Below, piece after piece: positions 24,690 through 36,980 of a stretch of DNA of 64,000 bases; the stretch's first letter is position 1, and every line of letters starts with the position of its first letter. The translations under genes were made by a program, and so were the position numbers. Source of the DNA: Boletus sp. NGJ (Eukaryota > Basidiomycota > Agaricomycetes > Boletales > Boletaceae). The notes beneath the pieces were generated by a model. The model saw only the letters and a list, made by a program, of their open reading frames with translations. It did not search any database and had not been told where the DNA came from. The stretch lies in the NCBI GenBank assembly GCA_019096195.1, contig JAGTXK010000073.1, positions 124,001-188,000 on the forward strand, in the 5' to 3' direction.

Positions 24690-26455
24690 CAACCTCGCAC
24701 TGATTCAAACGTCCCTCAGGCAAGAGGTACAGTAGTACTGAGCCAGCAATAAACGCGGTTGCTCGTAACCAGCAACCTTGCAATATTTGCGCGAGATTTG
24801 GTTACAGGCGACCGTATGACAGGAATGGCGGTTCCATTCCTGTCGTACGGTGTAACCGAATCTCGTGCAAATACATCCATCTACGTAGGCTAGCGAGACG
24901 ACGGGAGTTCGTTAGCAAGGGTAATGAATAGTAAAGTGCGGCTGGTACATACCTGGCGAGACGATGGATGGCCCCTCTGAGACCCATCGCGTCGCTATCT
25001 GCGGAGAGCCAGCTATGGTGGCCGACGGCGTGGGCTCAGCAGTCTATCAGAGATCTGAGTGTACCACGTCGCATCGTGACAGGTGTCACATGTCATCGTC
25101 GTGACGGTACAAGCGACTGTGTACACGGCCAGTTGTCATAAAGGTTCTGCTGAGGCTTACCGAGAGTTAGGTTCCTAATGGGTCCAGGCCAGGTTCATCG
25201 GCGGACTTTCGGCATATGTCCTACTCTCCGTGAGCCGAGTAATTAGATAACCTCACGTTACGGGTTCTGTTGTTATTTTGTCTGAGGTCTGTCGAAGGTC
25301 AGGCTGAATACACCAACGACAGCAAGTAGTCTATGTACCACAAGTGTTGGAAGCAACACTGACTTGGCGAGCAGTCAATATACATGGGCTGCCAGAATTC
25401 ACCCCATGCAGACGACAGGCCCGACACACCAATCATGTCAACCAGATGCTTCGGGCAACACACACTGAGACTCGGACATCATGAAACTAATATGATTGAG
25501 TGGTAGTAGGCTAGTAGCTAGGTACAGTTGTTGTGCATGATAGTATCAATAAATGGAACCATGAGGATGGGAACTTGGAAGGAGACGAGGATGAGAGACC
25601 TGGGCTGTGGGTGTGCTCGAATGTGTCAGGCGTGGTGTGTGACTCGGACATGGTTGTAGAGTTGGCGGGTGCGAGTGGGCCTCGGGCGTTGCCTTCAAGT
25701 TGTCACCCTGGCTTGTTGTCCAAGCCCGAGTGGGCAGTTGTGGTGACTGTCCTGCGGCCTGACCAGCTGGGATGCATGCGGGTTGTACCACGGCATCCCT
25801 GTGACGGCGCCATGGTGGCGTGTTGAGGAAGAGAGGTAGTTAGTGTTGAGTTCGTTGAGAATTTGACACGGCTTACTTGAACATCACGTGACCTTGCACT
25901 CGCGCAAAATTCTTGCCAAGTCCCGAGTGCAGCAGGATAAACTAGTGTGCTTGTCCTACATTTTTGTTACATCTATTTGCTACACTTTCCATACAGAGCT
26001 GTATCTCTGCCATATCCCAGGGTGCTAAATCCAGTGTCTTCAACTGACGCTACTTAAGTGTAATGTATCAGCACGTATGTCTGACAGACATAGCAATGAT
26101 GCTTGTGGAACAAATGTTGTGGTGTTACCATGATGTTTTGGCTCTCTGCTGACCAGACCTCCGTGTGTGACATGTTGTGGAGGCAGAGGTGCCACTGCCG
26201 GGCGAATGTTACATCATGGCTTATTAATGCTACTGGTGACCTCAGACAGACCTCAGACATTAAGGTTAACGAGAAATACAATTAGTGATACTTGACCAAT
26301 GATTGGTCAAACAGCTGTACGTGGCTCTGTTGAGACATGTTTGGCATCGTAGATGGGACACAGAGGATTTTCGGCATATGTCTGGTAAGCGCCTCGTTGA
26401 TTTGGCCGTGTAGGCGTGGCAACGTCGAATCGGCCACCTCCTTTACTCGTCCACT
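24690..26455. other. Extra DNA between AA14 copy 1 and the regulator relic
   Basis: In the intact cassette the corresponding interval is about 240 bp (49865-50105). Here it is about 1.77 kb, with no match to the other copy. It holds an imperfect palindrome (24784-24873) and no recognisable gene. It may be an insertion, or the other copy may have lost it. Confidence 0.55.
24784..24873. repeat. Imperfect 40 bp inverted repeat (hairpin)
   Basis: Arms 24784-24828 and 24834-24873 are reverse complements with a few mismatches and a short gap, separated by 5 bases (GGAATGG-CGGTT-CCATTCC at the centre). It could be a foldback or MITE remnant. Confidence 0.75.
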
Positions 26456-26604
26456 TCGCAAGGTCAAAGCGTGCACTACTCAAACAGTCGGTCCACTTGC
26501 ATTGTTCTCCTGAAATTGACTGGTCCACAGTCCACATGTTTTTCCCTCCATATAATTTAGGTCGTGCTTCTCCATGACCTATCACTCCACCCTATTTCTA
26601 CGTT

Positions 26605-27559
26605 ATGAACCTCCCGCAGGTTGCCACTCCTACCTCCGTTCTCCCAGGACGATCTGAGAGGCCTGTCACTGCTCCAGATGGCAGCGTCGGATACGACCAC
26701 CCTCTTGAGAACTACTTTGATGCGTCCATGGCCCCGCGTCTCCTTTCTTCTAAGCCACCCACTAGAGTACGTACCACTCCCCCTCTTAGGCCTGAGGGTG
26801 ACACACCTTCCAATCATAGCTTTATGATGCGATCGCGTGTGCCCATGATCACCACTTCAAGGTCACCACGGGCATGGGGATCTCACCCGACTTACCAGGA
26901 TGGCGTCCCCGTCGATCCTCTCACGAAGACCGACATGGTGCAATTGGGGTAGCACCGAGCGAAGTAAATACACTCGTCCCATACATACCACCTATCGACA
27001 CGAGCTTGCCGCCCCCGTCTAGGGAGTGGCTCGACGCAAAGGCAAAGCAGTTCTTAGCAGACGCCCACGCTGATTTCGAGGATTCTTATCCTAATGCCAC
27101 AAGCGACGTCACAGAACCTGGACCTTCTCAAAATACGGACGACACCGACTTTTTCGATTACGACACGGACAGTACTCTGGACGGTGCCCCTGCTGTTCCT
27201 CGCCAGCCTTCACAACAACTACGCCAAGCAGAATCTGAATCCAACACTCATGATGCCGATTTCAACTCGAGCACGGATACGGATACGGATACGGACACAG
27301 ATACGGACACCGACATGGATAGCGATGACGGGTACAACTGGAGCACCACCCGCATCTCTGAATCGAGTCCTCTCGCTTTGGGGGATGTTCCGCGGTGGAT
27401 AATCCCGCGCAAGCGTCCTTCTGTCATTATTGTTAACAAGAACGATGTCGCTAGGGTCGTTGATGACTCGAGTTACGTCGGTCGTGGTCCAAGTCTAGGA
27501 CGACGAGCACGTGGGCAAGCGACGCAGAAGGAGAGGGAGATGTTTGAACAGGGATGCTA
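26605..27559 (+). pseudogene. Truncated C2H2 regulator (copy of the 50.3 kb gene)
   Basis: About 99% identical by eye to 50263-51260 but shortened. Compared with the intact gene it lacks 18 bp in exon 1 (between GGCC repeats) and 99 bp after the intron (between CATGG repeats); both are multiples of three. At about 27480 the match breaks up and a stop follows at 27557, before either zinc finger. The remaining frame (from 26874, 228 codons) keeps the acidic part and the Asp-Thr repeat. It could at most make a regulator fragment without DNA-binding fingers. Confidence 0.8.
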
Positions 27560-27619
27560 GAAGCCCAAGAGGCATGTGAATGATTCACCGGCGCGACACG
27601 TGCAGACCCACGACTAGAT

Positions 27620-29700
27620 ATTAATGTTCAATGATCACGGTCCAGCATATTATCTATGTATTACATTGAATCAATGCGTTCCATCGTGTGCACCTGAGCG
27701 AAAACACAACGACCATGTGGGAAATGCGAGGGAGGAGTAGCCCGATTCTCCCTGACGCTGATCCATTCTAGTCTCACGATGTAGGTGAATGGAAAGCAAC
27801 GCGCACCGTTAGTTGGACCCCCGCGGCCGAAGGTTGGGGTGAGCTGACGTGATGAGGTCCACCATCGACAGAGAGACGCACCGGGTCTGCTTCCCTCGTA
27901 TCCACAGCACCTTGTCCTCCATTACGAGAAACATCATTGTTCGGATGCTTGGGAATAGTGGCCTTGCTCCGTGATTTATCCTGTAACATGTGATGAGTGC
28001 TTGCATACAAACCCGAGGGACAACGAACCCCTGGCCTTCAAATGGTTTTTACGGCCGCTCGCTAAGACATGTTCGACACACACCATATTCGATCGTCGAT
28101 CAAGGGAAAACACTCACTCGCTTACGTTTACCTTCAGCCGCATCCACGAAGGTCCTTCATTTGTGGCATCTGGTCTCACTGGGAAGTGGGAAGGAGATCG
28201 ACGATCGGCGGGCTCGCGCGACTTTCCGGAACGTCGATCTCTTGGGGCCATTTCTCCATAGCCACTTATTGAACATCTCAAGGCGTTGGGGTGGCTTGAC
28301 AATGTCGAGATTACCCTCTGGACGTTTTTCTGAAGTGGAGGGTACAGGTAGGGCGTCTGGCTGCGATATAGCATGGGATGGGTCCGGTGGCGATGCGTGG
28401 TCCTCAGGAGAATCGGAAGAGGAGGCCAATGACTCCGGCAACGTCAATGCGGAAGCAAGAGAAGAACATACATATTGATCACCAACCTCGTCATCATCGA
28501 GCTCGATGGCACCTCAACCTATGCCATCGTGGGACTCGCCTCGAAGAGAAACAAGGGAACTGATAGCTCGAGGAGACCTCTGTCTTCGTTGTGTCCAGAC
28601 TCGAGTAGACTGGATGTCGCAGGTTGTCCCTGTTGTACGTACACAGTGACGGCGTCAGCGCAATTGTTTTAGTGCAAAATCTTACAGATTCAGAGTAGGC
28701 GAATCGCCGTCCACGCCGCCTGATGCTGACTTGACAGGTTAAACTGTCTAGTACTTCCTCCGAGTCACGAGTGGGTGCCTACATAGTTTGTCGCCATGAA
28801 TGACAGAAACGACGATTTTTCCGTTGTCTCGTCCAGTCGCAAGCTGGCTACTGTCTGGTGAGATGGCGGTTGACATTAGCCGTGAGTCACTGCCCTCGAT
28901 GACAAGGCTAATCCGAGTCAGTGTCAGTGTTTCAAGGAACAATGCTGTGTGATGGTAGCAATGAATTTGCCGTTGGCGGCCCCTACCAGGCCAGAGCGAC
29001 AGAGCGGATGCCTCACTGTTACCGTCATGGAGAATATGCGATTCAGCAAGCATGTAGCGAATCCGTGGACAGATTGAAAGACCGGATTTTGTTGTCATTG
29101 GATGTGGCAAAAATGTGCTGACCATTGCTTGACCACGCAAGACGACCTTCGTGACTGTCGAAAACGCTGATGAGTCGAAATTCCCGCGGCTTATTGGGGG
29201 GGAATCGGATTCCAGTGACTTGCGCATTGTGTTTGAGCAGGCCAACAAGTCGCTCCCCGCTCGTGACGCTCCAAATGCTCGCTCTGTCTTGGGAAGGAGT
29301 CCCAGTGGCAAATCTGGTCTAATCCGGGGAGACGTCGACTGCCCACATTAATGCTTTCGCCTTCCATGTCGACCACCTTTTCATGCATCTCTCCAGCCGA
29401 AACGCTGGCCCCCGCTCTAAACGTCCCACACACTATCCACTTCGACACAGAAATGGCGCGCAATACCATTCCCGTTTACTTTCCAACCTCCTTACCATCT
29501 GCAAGTCGCCATTTTTGAATCCCGTGATCATTCCCGCCCAAAAGGTGCTTTCCGTTGGGGTAGAAAGCGACTGCGGCCACCCACACAGAGCGACCGGTGT
29601 CAAGTACTATCGTTTGGTCTTACTGAAAGGTCAGCATTGCTCTATCACTTCTTAGGGCCGCTACCCACCGGTATTCGTCGACGACATCCTCATCAATGGT
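27620..29700 (-). pseudogene. WD40-repeat protein relic, copy 2
   Basis: A diverged duplicate of 19280-21166. It extends further 5', with blades such as VAAVAFYPNGKHLLGGNDHG and IQKWRLADGKEVG near 29480-29600, SIWSVTSGERLVGLLKHN near 29240, and GSDSRLMSTAISPDSSQLATG near 28850. The blade containing VDVSPD carries an in-frame TAG, and other frames shift between blades, so this copy looks broken, although unrecognised introns could explain some breaks. A Ser/Arg-rich tail follows towards 27.8 kb. Confidence 0.6.
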
Positions 29701-31130
29701 ACACACTCGTGGGGTTGGAAGAGTGGAGGAAACAAGATATTTCGGTTTATGTACTCGTGCTACGCAAAGTTGCTCATAAACAGGTTTCCTGGACCTTATT
29801 CTCAACATGATCTCTTCACACGGTCCCTCGTGTCCTTCTTACTCGCATCTCAGCTCCGTTGACTCCGTTGCGATGACCAGGCAGTGCTGCAGTCAATATC
29901 GGCAAAACCTTCCGTCTCTCCAAAGGCAGTCTGCGATTGCCCGTCATGTCCTGCCTGTGGGACTCGGTTCACAACGAGTGTATAGTCCGCACTAGATTGG
30001 GACAGCTGTTTCCTAGTACTTATGGTCTGAAATTCAGATTCCTTCTACCTGCAGCCTGCCTAGGCGCAAGCGCCTCGGCCCGTTGGCATCCCATACCATG
30101 ACATCGGTTGATCGACCCGATCGCGTGCGTCAATGGCCTGAGGCTCATGGCCATGTTCCAATCCGACCATGACATGAACACGTACAAGGACGTGGACAGG
30201 GAATCAGGAACAGTGACATCCGACATCGCGATTTTCGGGGGTAAGTTATTTTTTCTCGAGCGTATGGAGTACTTCTTCGCCCTTCCAAATCTCGAACGGT
30301 TTTGTTTCCATGTCCAGGAACCACCCCTCGAAAATACACCACCGTGGTATCCATGGTGGCTCTTCGCCGCAACGCACGCACGCCGGCCCACACGCCCGAG
30401 TTCACACACCTGAAGCATCCAGATGTAGGTGGACACTCGGTCGTTTCAGGAGCGATAAAACCGTCGACTGAACCCCTCCCCCCCGTCATCTTGTCCACTC
30501 TCCTGATGATCGTGGAAACTCGTCATGAATGCGAGACTTATCAATCAACGTTCGGATCCGACGCCATATCCCACTACACAGTGGTATACATGTCCTTTCG
30601 CATTCAAACGCTCACACGTACACCGTTGCGGCGTCAAACTTCCCCTTTCATTGGTTGCTACAAACAATGTTGATCTCGCCAAACCACCTCCTGAGCCCTT
30701 GAGACCTTTTGCTCCTCCGGATCTCTCGCCACCGGATCCTCGCATCCATTCCACGTTCCGAGTGTCGATTACTCACGATCGGACGTCATCCATATGTGGC
30801 AGGGATCAACATACCTTTCGAGTTTAAGTCCAACGTTTCAGTGTTCGATACTCACTCTGTCGCTTTGGGAGTGTGAAATCGTGATAGAACCCCCCCTAAT
30901 GTACATGCGTTCTTTGCATTTGAATGCTTACATGTACAGTGTCGCATAGTTCATGACAAGAGAATATCACATGTGACTGAATCACCAGTCATCCCTAGTG
31001 TCTCCTTCAATTCCCCTCATCTAGTCACTCCTGCCACTGCGCCTGTTGTTGCTAGCAAGTTCCTACCTCTCTGACATCACTCCATCTCAGCTATATTGCT
31101 GCAAGGTGCCTCATCAGTAAATACAGGATT
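29701..31130. other. No gene recognised
   Basis: Overlapping short frames on both strands (for example 30020-30436 and 30108-30413) with no recognisable domain. GC content falls after about 30.87 kb, where the transposon island begins. Confidence 0.45.
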
Positions 31131-31137
31131 TCATCAT

Positions 31138-31375
31138 AGTGCTCATAGTGCCATAGTAGTTTCATAGATAACTCATAGTATTCATAGTATCATAGTATCA
31201 TAGTACCATAGCATTTCATAGTGTTCATAGTGTTCATAGTGTCATAGTATTGAAAGTGTATTCATGGTATTCATAGTATATTCATAGTGTTCATAGTATC
31301 ATAGTGTCATACAGTAATACCATAGCATTTCATAGCATTCATAGTACATCCATAGTAGTCATAGTCATAGTAGTA
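31138..31375. repeat. CATAGT degenerate tandem array
   Basis: Dense repeats of (T)CATAGT with short variable spacers. Its reverse complement, ACTATG, forms a second array at 32007-32250, so the two arrays are inverted relative to each other. Confidence 0.85.
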
Positions 31376-31419
31376 ATTTTAAGCTAATTCTAAACCTAAA
31401 CCTAAATCAAAAGTATACA

Positions 31420-31660
31420 AAAAGTGTAGTCAAAGGTGTAGTCAAATGTTGTGCAAAAAGTGTAGGAAAGAGTGCAATACAGTGTAGCAAAAATGCGCAC
31501 CAAATGTAGCAAAAGTGTAGCAAACAAAGTGTAGTAAAAAAAGCAAACAAAAGTGTAGCAGAGTGTAGTACAGTGTAGCAAACAAAGTGTACCAAAAGTG
31601 TACCAAAAGTGCACACCAAAGTGTAGTAAAAGTGTAGTAAAAGTGTAGACCTACATTCAA
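31420..31660. repeat. AAAGTGTAG degenerate tandem array
   Basis: About 20 copies of a GTGTAGCAAA / AAAGTGTAGT unit with short spacers. It produces long spurious frames rich in Tyr, Thr, Leu and Phe on the minus strand. Confidence 0.85.
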
Positions 31661-31837
31661 AAAATATCCAAGTCCATTTTCCCATACTCAGTGTTAAAAA
31701 AGCGGACATTGTTTGCCAATGTTTGTGCCACCATTCTTATATAAACAAGCCAGACTTCAAAAACTTTCCCACACTCTCTTGTTTCTTAATTTTATCCTTC
31801 TCTACTCATTACATGAAGTCAACACTTTACTTTGTAA

Positions 31838-31975
31838 ATCATTAGGATTGGGATTAGGATTGGGATTGGAACTGGGACTGGGATTAGGATTAGGATTAGA
31901 ATTAGAATTAGAATTAGTATAGTAGAATTAATATTTGATTGAATTTGAAATTAGAATTGGCTTGAAATTGGATTA
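31838..31975. repeat. GGATTA-type simple repeat
   Basis: A stretch of GGATTAGGATTGGGATT-like units grading into GAATTAGAATT. It resembles telomere repeat only superficially; the unit is not TTAGGG. Confidence 0.8.
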
Positions 31976-32006
31976 GAACGAGAATGAGAATTAGAATTGC
32001 TAAGCC

Positions 32007-32250
32007 ACTATGGAAGCACTATGTATACTATGGCATCACTATGACCACACTATGAGACACTATGAGAATACTATGAGATACTGTACTATGGGAATACTAT
32101 GACCACTATGAAAGTACTATGAGAATACTATGAGACACTGAGAATACTATGACAGACTATGGCCACACTATGAACAGACTATGTATGAGATACTGTTATA
32201 GTACTATCAAACCACTATTCAGTTGGACCCTCACTATGAGCACTATGTTA
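32007..32250. repeat. ACTATG degenerate tandem array
   Basis: Repeats of ACTATGAG / ACTATGACC. It is the reverse complement of the 31138-31375 array and is interrupted at its right end by the solo LTR at 32252. Confidence 0.85.
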
Positions 32251-32251
32251 C

Positions 32252-33065
32252 TGTTATGGTTATGGAAGGGGGTATATCTTTTTCCCTTCCTTCACCCCCT
32301 CCTGGACTCTGGGATGACCTTCTCTTTGACTCCTATGACTTGGGATTCCCCTACGATGCCCACACAAGCATTGCCTCACCTGGAACTCCCCTTCTAGGCG
32401 ATGCACTACCATGGCTGTGACATAGCCCCTTTCCATTTCACTGATATGCATATCATTTGATCACAGACATTGCCTCCTCAGCTGTGTTATCTTGTACACA
32501 GCCTAGTATTCCAATCCCTCATTTGACTGATGCCTCTGATCTCCTTATGGTAATACTTGGTCTGTGATTTACTATTACCATATATGATATGAAGCCTGCC
32601 CTAGATCAGGAAGGCCTATTTATATGGACATTCACCCTTCATGTCACTCTAACCTTGATCTACACCTCATATCGTGTAATCTACCCCACTCTTGGTTCTA
32701 TATCATTTCAGGGTCTGTGCCCACTCTGGAAGTGATAATCCTCATGCTTGTAATACCTCTAGTAATCACATTGCACTTGGTTCTGCCCAGATAGGATCGT
32801 TTATGTGCTTAACTAGCGGCAACACCAACACAAACAGAGTTCTGCCCAGATAGGACTGTGCCCCTATCTTCAAAGTCCAAGTCTCCGCCATTGGTCATAG
32901 GGATGTCCCTTACCTAGAGGAGACTCTATGTAAAGCTAGCTGTTGGTACCCCACACCTAGGGAACTTAGGCCTAGGAAGCCAATTGCTCAAGTCCAGCTA
33001 GTCTGGTAATCAACTAGGAGGTTGATTACTTGGTAACGTGTCACCAAGTTATGAAGGTTGTAACA
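32252..33065 (-). mobile_element. Solo LTR, family X, copy 1 (fossil)
   Basis: An 814 bp LTR fossil flanked by a perfect 5 bp target duplication GTTAC (32247-32251 and 33066-33070). Read on the minus strand it begins TGTTAC and ends TAACA, and its ends match family X copy 2 at 38127-39067. No internal retroelement genes lie next to it, so it is a solo LTR left by LTR-LTR recombination. Orientation is given relative to copy 2 and is otherwise arbitrary. Confidence 0.85.
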
Positions 33066-33068
33066 GTT

Positions 33069-33098
33069 ACTGTCCAGTGCTGGATAGCACTGGACAGT
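33069..33098. repeat. 13 bp perfect palindrome
   Basis: ACTGTCCAGTGCT and its reverse complement separated by GGAT, immediately beside the solo LTR target duplication. It may be a terminus of an older element. Confidence 0.8.
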
Positions 33099-33688
33099 TA
33101 GTCCTGTTTTTACTGATGTTGATGATTTGTGGGACATGCCATCACTTTATCAAGCTTGAAAACCAACATGTCAATATGATAGGATATGCTCAACCACAGA
33201 ACAGACCACCATGGCATCATTACTGTGTGCCACAACTGACTTCTGTTGTCTTGAGGAAGTTCCAGCCTGATTTGGAAACTATGGAGTTGGACAGGGATGA
33301 GATGGGCCCTGGTCACTGGGCTGTCCTTCTTAGAACCAGTGTTAAAAACCAAAGAATATTGAAAGTACACACTATCAAAGCTGCTCCCTTCAGTTTCAAA
33401 AGAGCATTTGCAGTATTTTTGATCCCGCTATCATCTGTAATAGCATTGTTAGTCAGTGGCTTCCATGTCCTGAAGAAGTTGATGTTCTGCTGATAGATTG
33501 TGTTAAGCTCAGGGTCATCATCACTTTTAGGGTGTAAAAGTTCACCAGCATCACTGCTGCATATCATAGTCCAGTGGGCATTTTAGACCGTCATGCTGAA
33601 GTCTTCAGCAATAAGATTTGCTGCAACAAGAGGAACCAAGAAATATGTGAAATAGTGATGGTGTGAAAGTGGTTTGAATGCATCTGTT
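33099..33688. other. Unclassified AT-rich repeat-derived DNA
   Basis: Short frames on both strands (33038-33493 plus; 33313-33567 minus) resemble decayed coding DNA, but no family could be named. Lies between two solo LTRs. Confidence 0.4.
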
Positions 33689-34551
33689 TGAAAGGAACTT
33701 GCAATGAACAAAAGAAAGAAGCCTAAACCTGATATCTCAAGCATTGCCTCAAAGGCAATATTCAGGAGAGAGAAAGGCAATTTCAAGACTAAGTGAGATA
33801 TGGTACTCTACCGGCTACTTATATACTACCAATAGTGGTGCACGGACCATGCTATGCTATGATGTTGTAGGTACTAGGTATGACATCACAGGAATGAGAA
33901 AGTGTTAGTGTCCAATTGTGAAAGGGAGAAACAGTGGAATGAGATGCATGTGGTATATGCATGCAAGTGAAATGTAGTCTGGGGTGTTCTAGATGTGGCT
34001 ATGTTGTGATATATCTAAGGAAACTTAATAAATAGAGATGAGAGGGGAAATCCAAGTGTAGGGTTTCCAGAGGGTTCTGGTTGGAATGCTTGGAGTGCTT
34101 GGAATGCTTGGAATGGTTTTAATCAGGAACTTTGGGATGGTTAGAGCGTTTGGAGTATGTACCCTATAAATAACTTGTTGATCTAGTGTTGCTTGATCAG
34201 TACTTGTGTAGTGTACTGAGTGTTGCGTCAGGTATGGTCTACGGGGTTATGTAGTTTAGAGGCGTGTGGGCCTATGCTTGTGGCGATGAATGCCGGGGTT
34301 AGCTGTGAGGCTACTTGGTATTGTAGGTGTAGTAAATATGACGAGGGCATGACTAGTGAAAGTGTACGTAGGTATAGTTGATGGTGTGATATATCATATG
34401 GGGGAGGATATGATGAGTGGCTACTCTAGGTGTATGCAAGGTAAGGCTAGGATGGAGTTTGGTGGGTGGTAGGCGAATGTATTGTCTGTAGGTAGTGTGG
34501 GAGTGCAGGAAGGGTGCTAATAGATAATGGGTATCAACGGTGAACGTTTCA
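33689..34551. mobile_element. Solo LTR, family Y, copy 1 (fossil)
   Basis: An 863 bp LTR fossil starting TGAAAGGAAC and ending GAACGTTTCA, with a perfect 5 bp target duplication CTGTT on both sides (33684-33688, 34552-34556). A related, longer copy is at 37228-39220. No internal genes adjoin it. Transcription orientation was not determined. Confidence 0.85.
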
Positions 34552-34556
34552 CTGTT

Positions 34557-36980
34557 ACTATTGTTTGAGAAGGAAAGAGTCTGAGTAATGTATGCAAGAT
34601 GATTGCACCCCCTTTAGCATGGTAACTTCCCATGTTCAAATTAGATAATCTGCTTGTCCTGCAAGTCAAAATAACTTACTATCCAGGCCTAGCATTTCAA
34701 GCTGTCATCGAATGTAAGGGGATCTTTGAGGGTGGGAGTCTAGCAAATGTTTCAACTGTCCACCCATCGCCTTCAGATCACCATCAAGAGATATCCACAT
34801 GTGCAGATTTTCCCATGAATCCCTGTCAAAGATGACATGATTCAAATGCTTGAACATTGTACAGATGCAATCTAGTATTCAATTGATGTCACTGGCCAAC
34901 CAGAATCTGCTGAAATCAGGAGAGTGTCATGCCTCCAATATTCTTTGCTAATGAGGATGCAAATATCAGCTCCAAGGTGGAGGATAAAATCATGCCCCTT
35001 TACCTGATACATGTCCTTGTACTGTAGCGAGCAAGGGCATCTGTAAGCTGGGGTGATGGGTTGGATGGAATCTTGTCTGAACAAAAGAGACCAGGATATG
35101 TGTTCCCTTTTAGAAAGTGGTCATGGTTCCCTTCCTCCTCACTAGAATTGAATCTGCCTGAGTCGAAAAGGGCAGTGACTGGTCGGTGGACTGGCTTGAG
35201 AAGGACTTTATTGATATTTTTTGAAAAGGACAAAGCATAAGACCAAGATTGAATGGCGGGATTGATGCTCTGGATGCCATTCATGTTGGGTTAATAGGGT
35301 GGATCATCTATTCTCAAGCAGTTCTTACCTTTGTACTTCCTACATCCTCCAACACTTTCCATTAGGACACTGTGCTTTCAAGTTTGAAGTCTGAAAAACA
35401 GGAAGCTGCTGCAATCATTAAATTAAGACATAGTACAATATGAGATGTACTTGAAAGGGGACGTTACCATGGCTTCATCCTCTTGTGAACTACTGACTTC
35501 CTTGTCAGACAGAATCAACTGTTGATTTCTGTGTGGTCTTTTTCTCATCATGTTGTGCTGATTAGAAATTGATAAGATAACTGAATTGGCATCAGATTCT
35601 GAGTCAGATACTTTCTCATTGCCAGGCTGGGGTGTATTATCTGAATGCTTGGTGAGTCTGTCGCTCAGTCACCACCTTCCCCTTCCCCTTTGCATCCCTT
35701 TTTGTCTCTTTTGCCTTGGGCTTTTTCTTCTCCATTGCCTTGCCCCTCAACTTCAGTCCATTTACCTTTGACTTTAGTATTTTTGCATCCTTGGTCTTTT
35801 TTGCCTTGTTTACTGGATCCTTCAACTTCAACTTCCCTTCATCATCTGTCTTCTTCATCTTTGGTCTGATCCTCTCCTTGATCTCTACTCCATGTCATTG
35901 TCACTTTCCTGCTCTTCTGAGACCTCACCTGTTCCAGGATATTGGCCACCTTCATCACTGGCATCTTTGTCATCTGAGTTATCTCTGTGTTTGGATGTGC
36001 AATCTTCTTGTTTCTTAGTGTTGTCAATAAATGGAGCAATGAAGATAGATTATTACTTACCATTAATTCTGTTTCTGCTTGCTGTTCCTGTGTGGATCAA
36101 TTCCATAGAAACTGTGCTATTATATCATGAATGGCCCAGCCACCCTCATATCTTCTTAATGTACATGATTTCGATTGGGCCTTGATGAATATAACCTTGA
36201 ATTGAGCATATATGCACAAAAAATATGTGTTACTCACCTTCAGGATGACCTGCTCAATTAGTAACTCAGTAACTTGTTTTTTTGCTGGGTGAGTGTGAGA
36301 GTGGTATCTGGATGTTTCCTAATGAGCTTTTGAACAATATCCTAAAGAGATTTTAGCACTCAGGACTGGTAAATCTTGGAATACATATACATAGAATGTT
36401 GTAATGCACTTTGTGGGAACTAAGACCCATTGCATCAATCAGCAGGTATCCATTACCTCATCCTATGTGTCCCTTTGGTTTTGGTATTAACTTATGAGAA
36501 ATACCTTGGCTTCCCATCTTGTGACAATATTTCTTAGCTCACTCCTTACCTACAAAGTGTTCAATTGTATGTTTTATGTACTATAGTTAGAGATCAAATA
36601 ATCACATATGTTGTCATTTTGCAATCTCATGTTCAAGCTTTGTAAGGGATGCTGCAACCAAATCAAGTTGGTTTCTTTTTGGTTTAATCATGCTTATTAT
36701 AGTATAGTGATAGTGGTGCAAAGATAAAATATAGTGCAGCATGGCACATTTGTTGATAGTCTAACATGGTCATGTGAAATCATGTAACTGGCAGGCACAG
36801 CGCACTCATTGATAGCAGCTCCATTACAATTTGGACTCTGATCAATATTAGAGTCTCTGCTGCAATGATATTGCAACTTCCAATCCAAGTGAATTCTAGC
36901 CAACTACTTTTGTCTGTTGACAAACTGTTGCCAGCCACCATTCTACATGGCTTCTTCTGATCAGAAAAAGCACTGCTGGT
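34557..36980. other. Unclassified AT-rich repeat-derived DNA
   Basis: About 2.4 kb of low-GC sequence. Minus-strand frames at 35000-35284 and a Lys-rich frame at 35637-36063 look like decayed coding sequence, but no domain is recognisable. It may be part of the same old element as 36.98-45.5 kb or of another one. Confidence 0.4.

Noticed and set aside
31402-31709. Tyr/Phe/Leu/Thr-rich minus-strand frames
   Set aside because: Products of the GTGTAG tandem array, not protein-like.
31838-31920. Telomere-like GGATTAGG repeats
   Set aside because: The unit is not TTAGGG, it drifts into GAATTA, and it sits inside a low-complexity transposon island.
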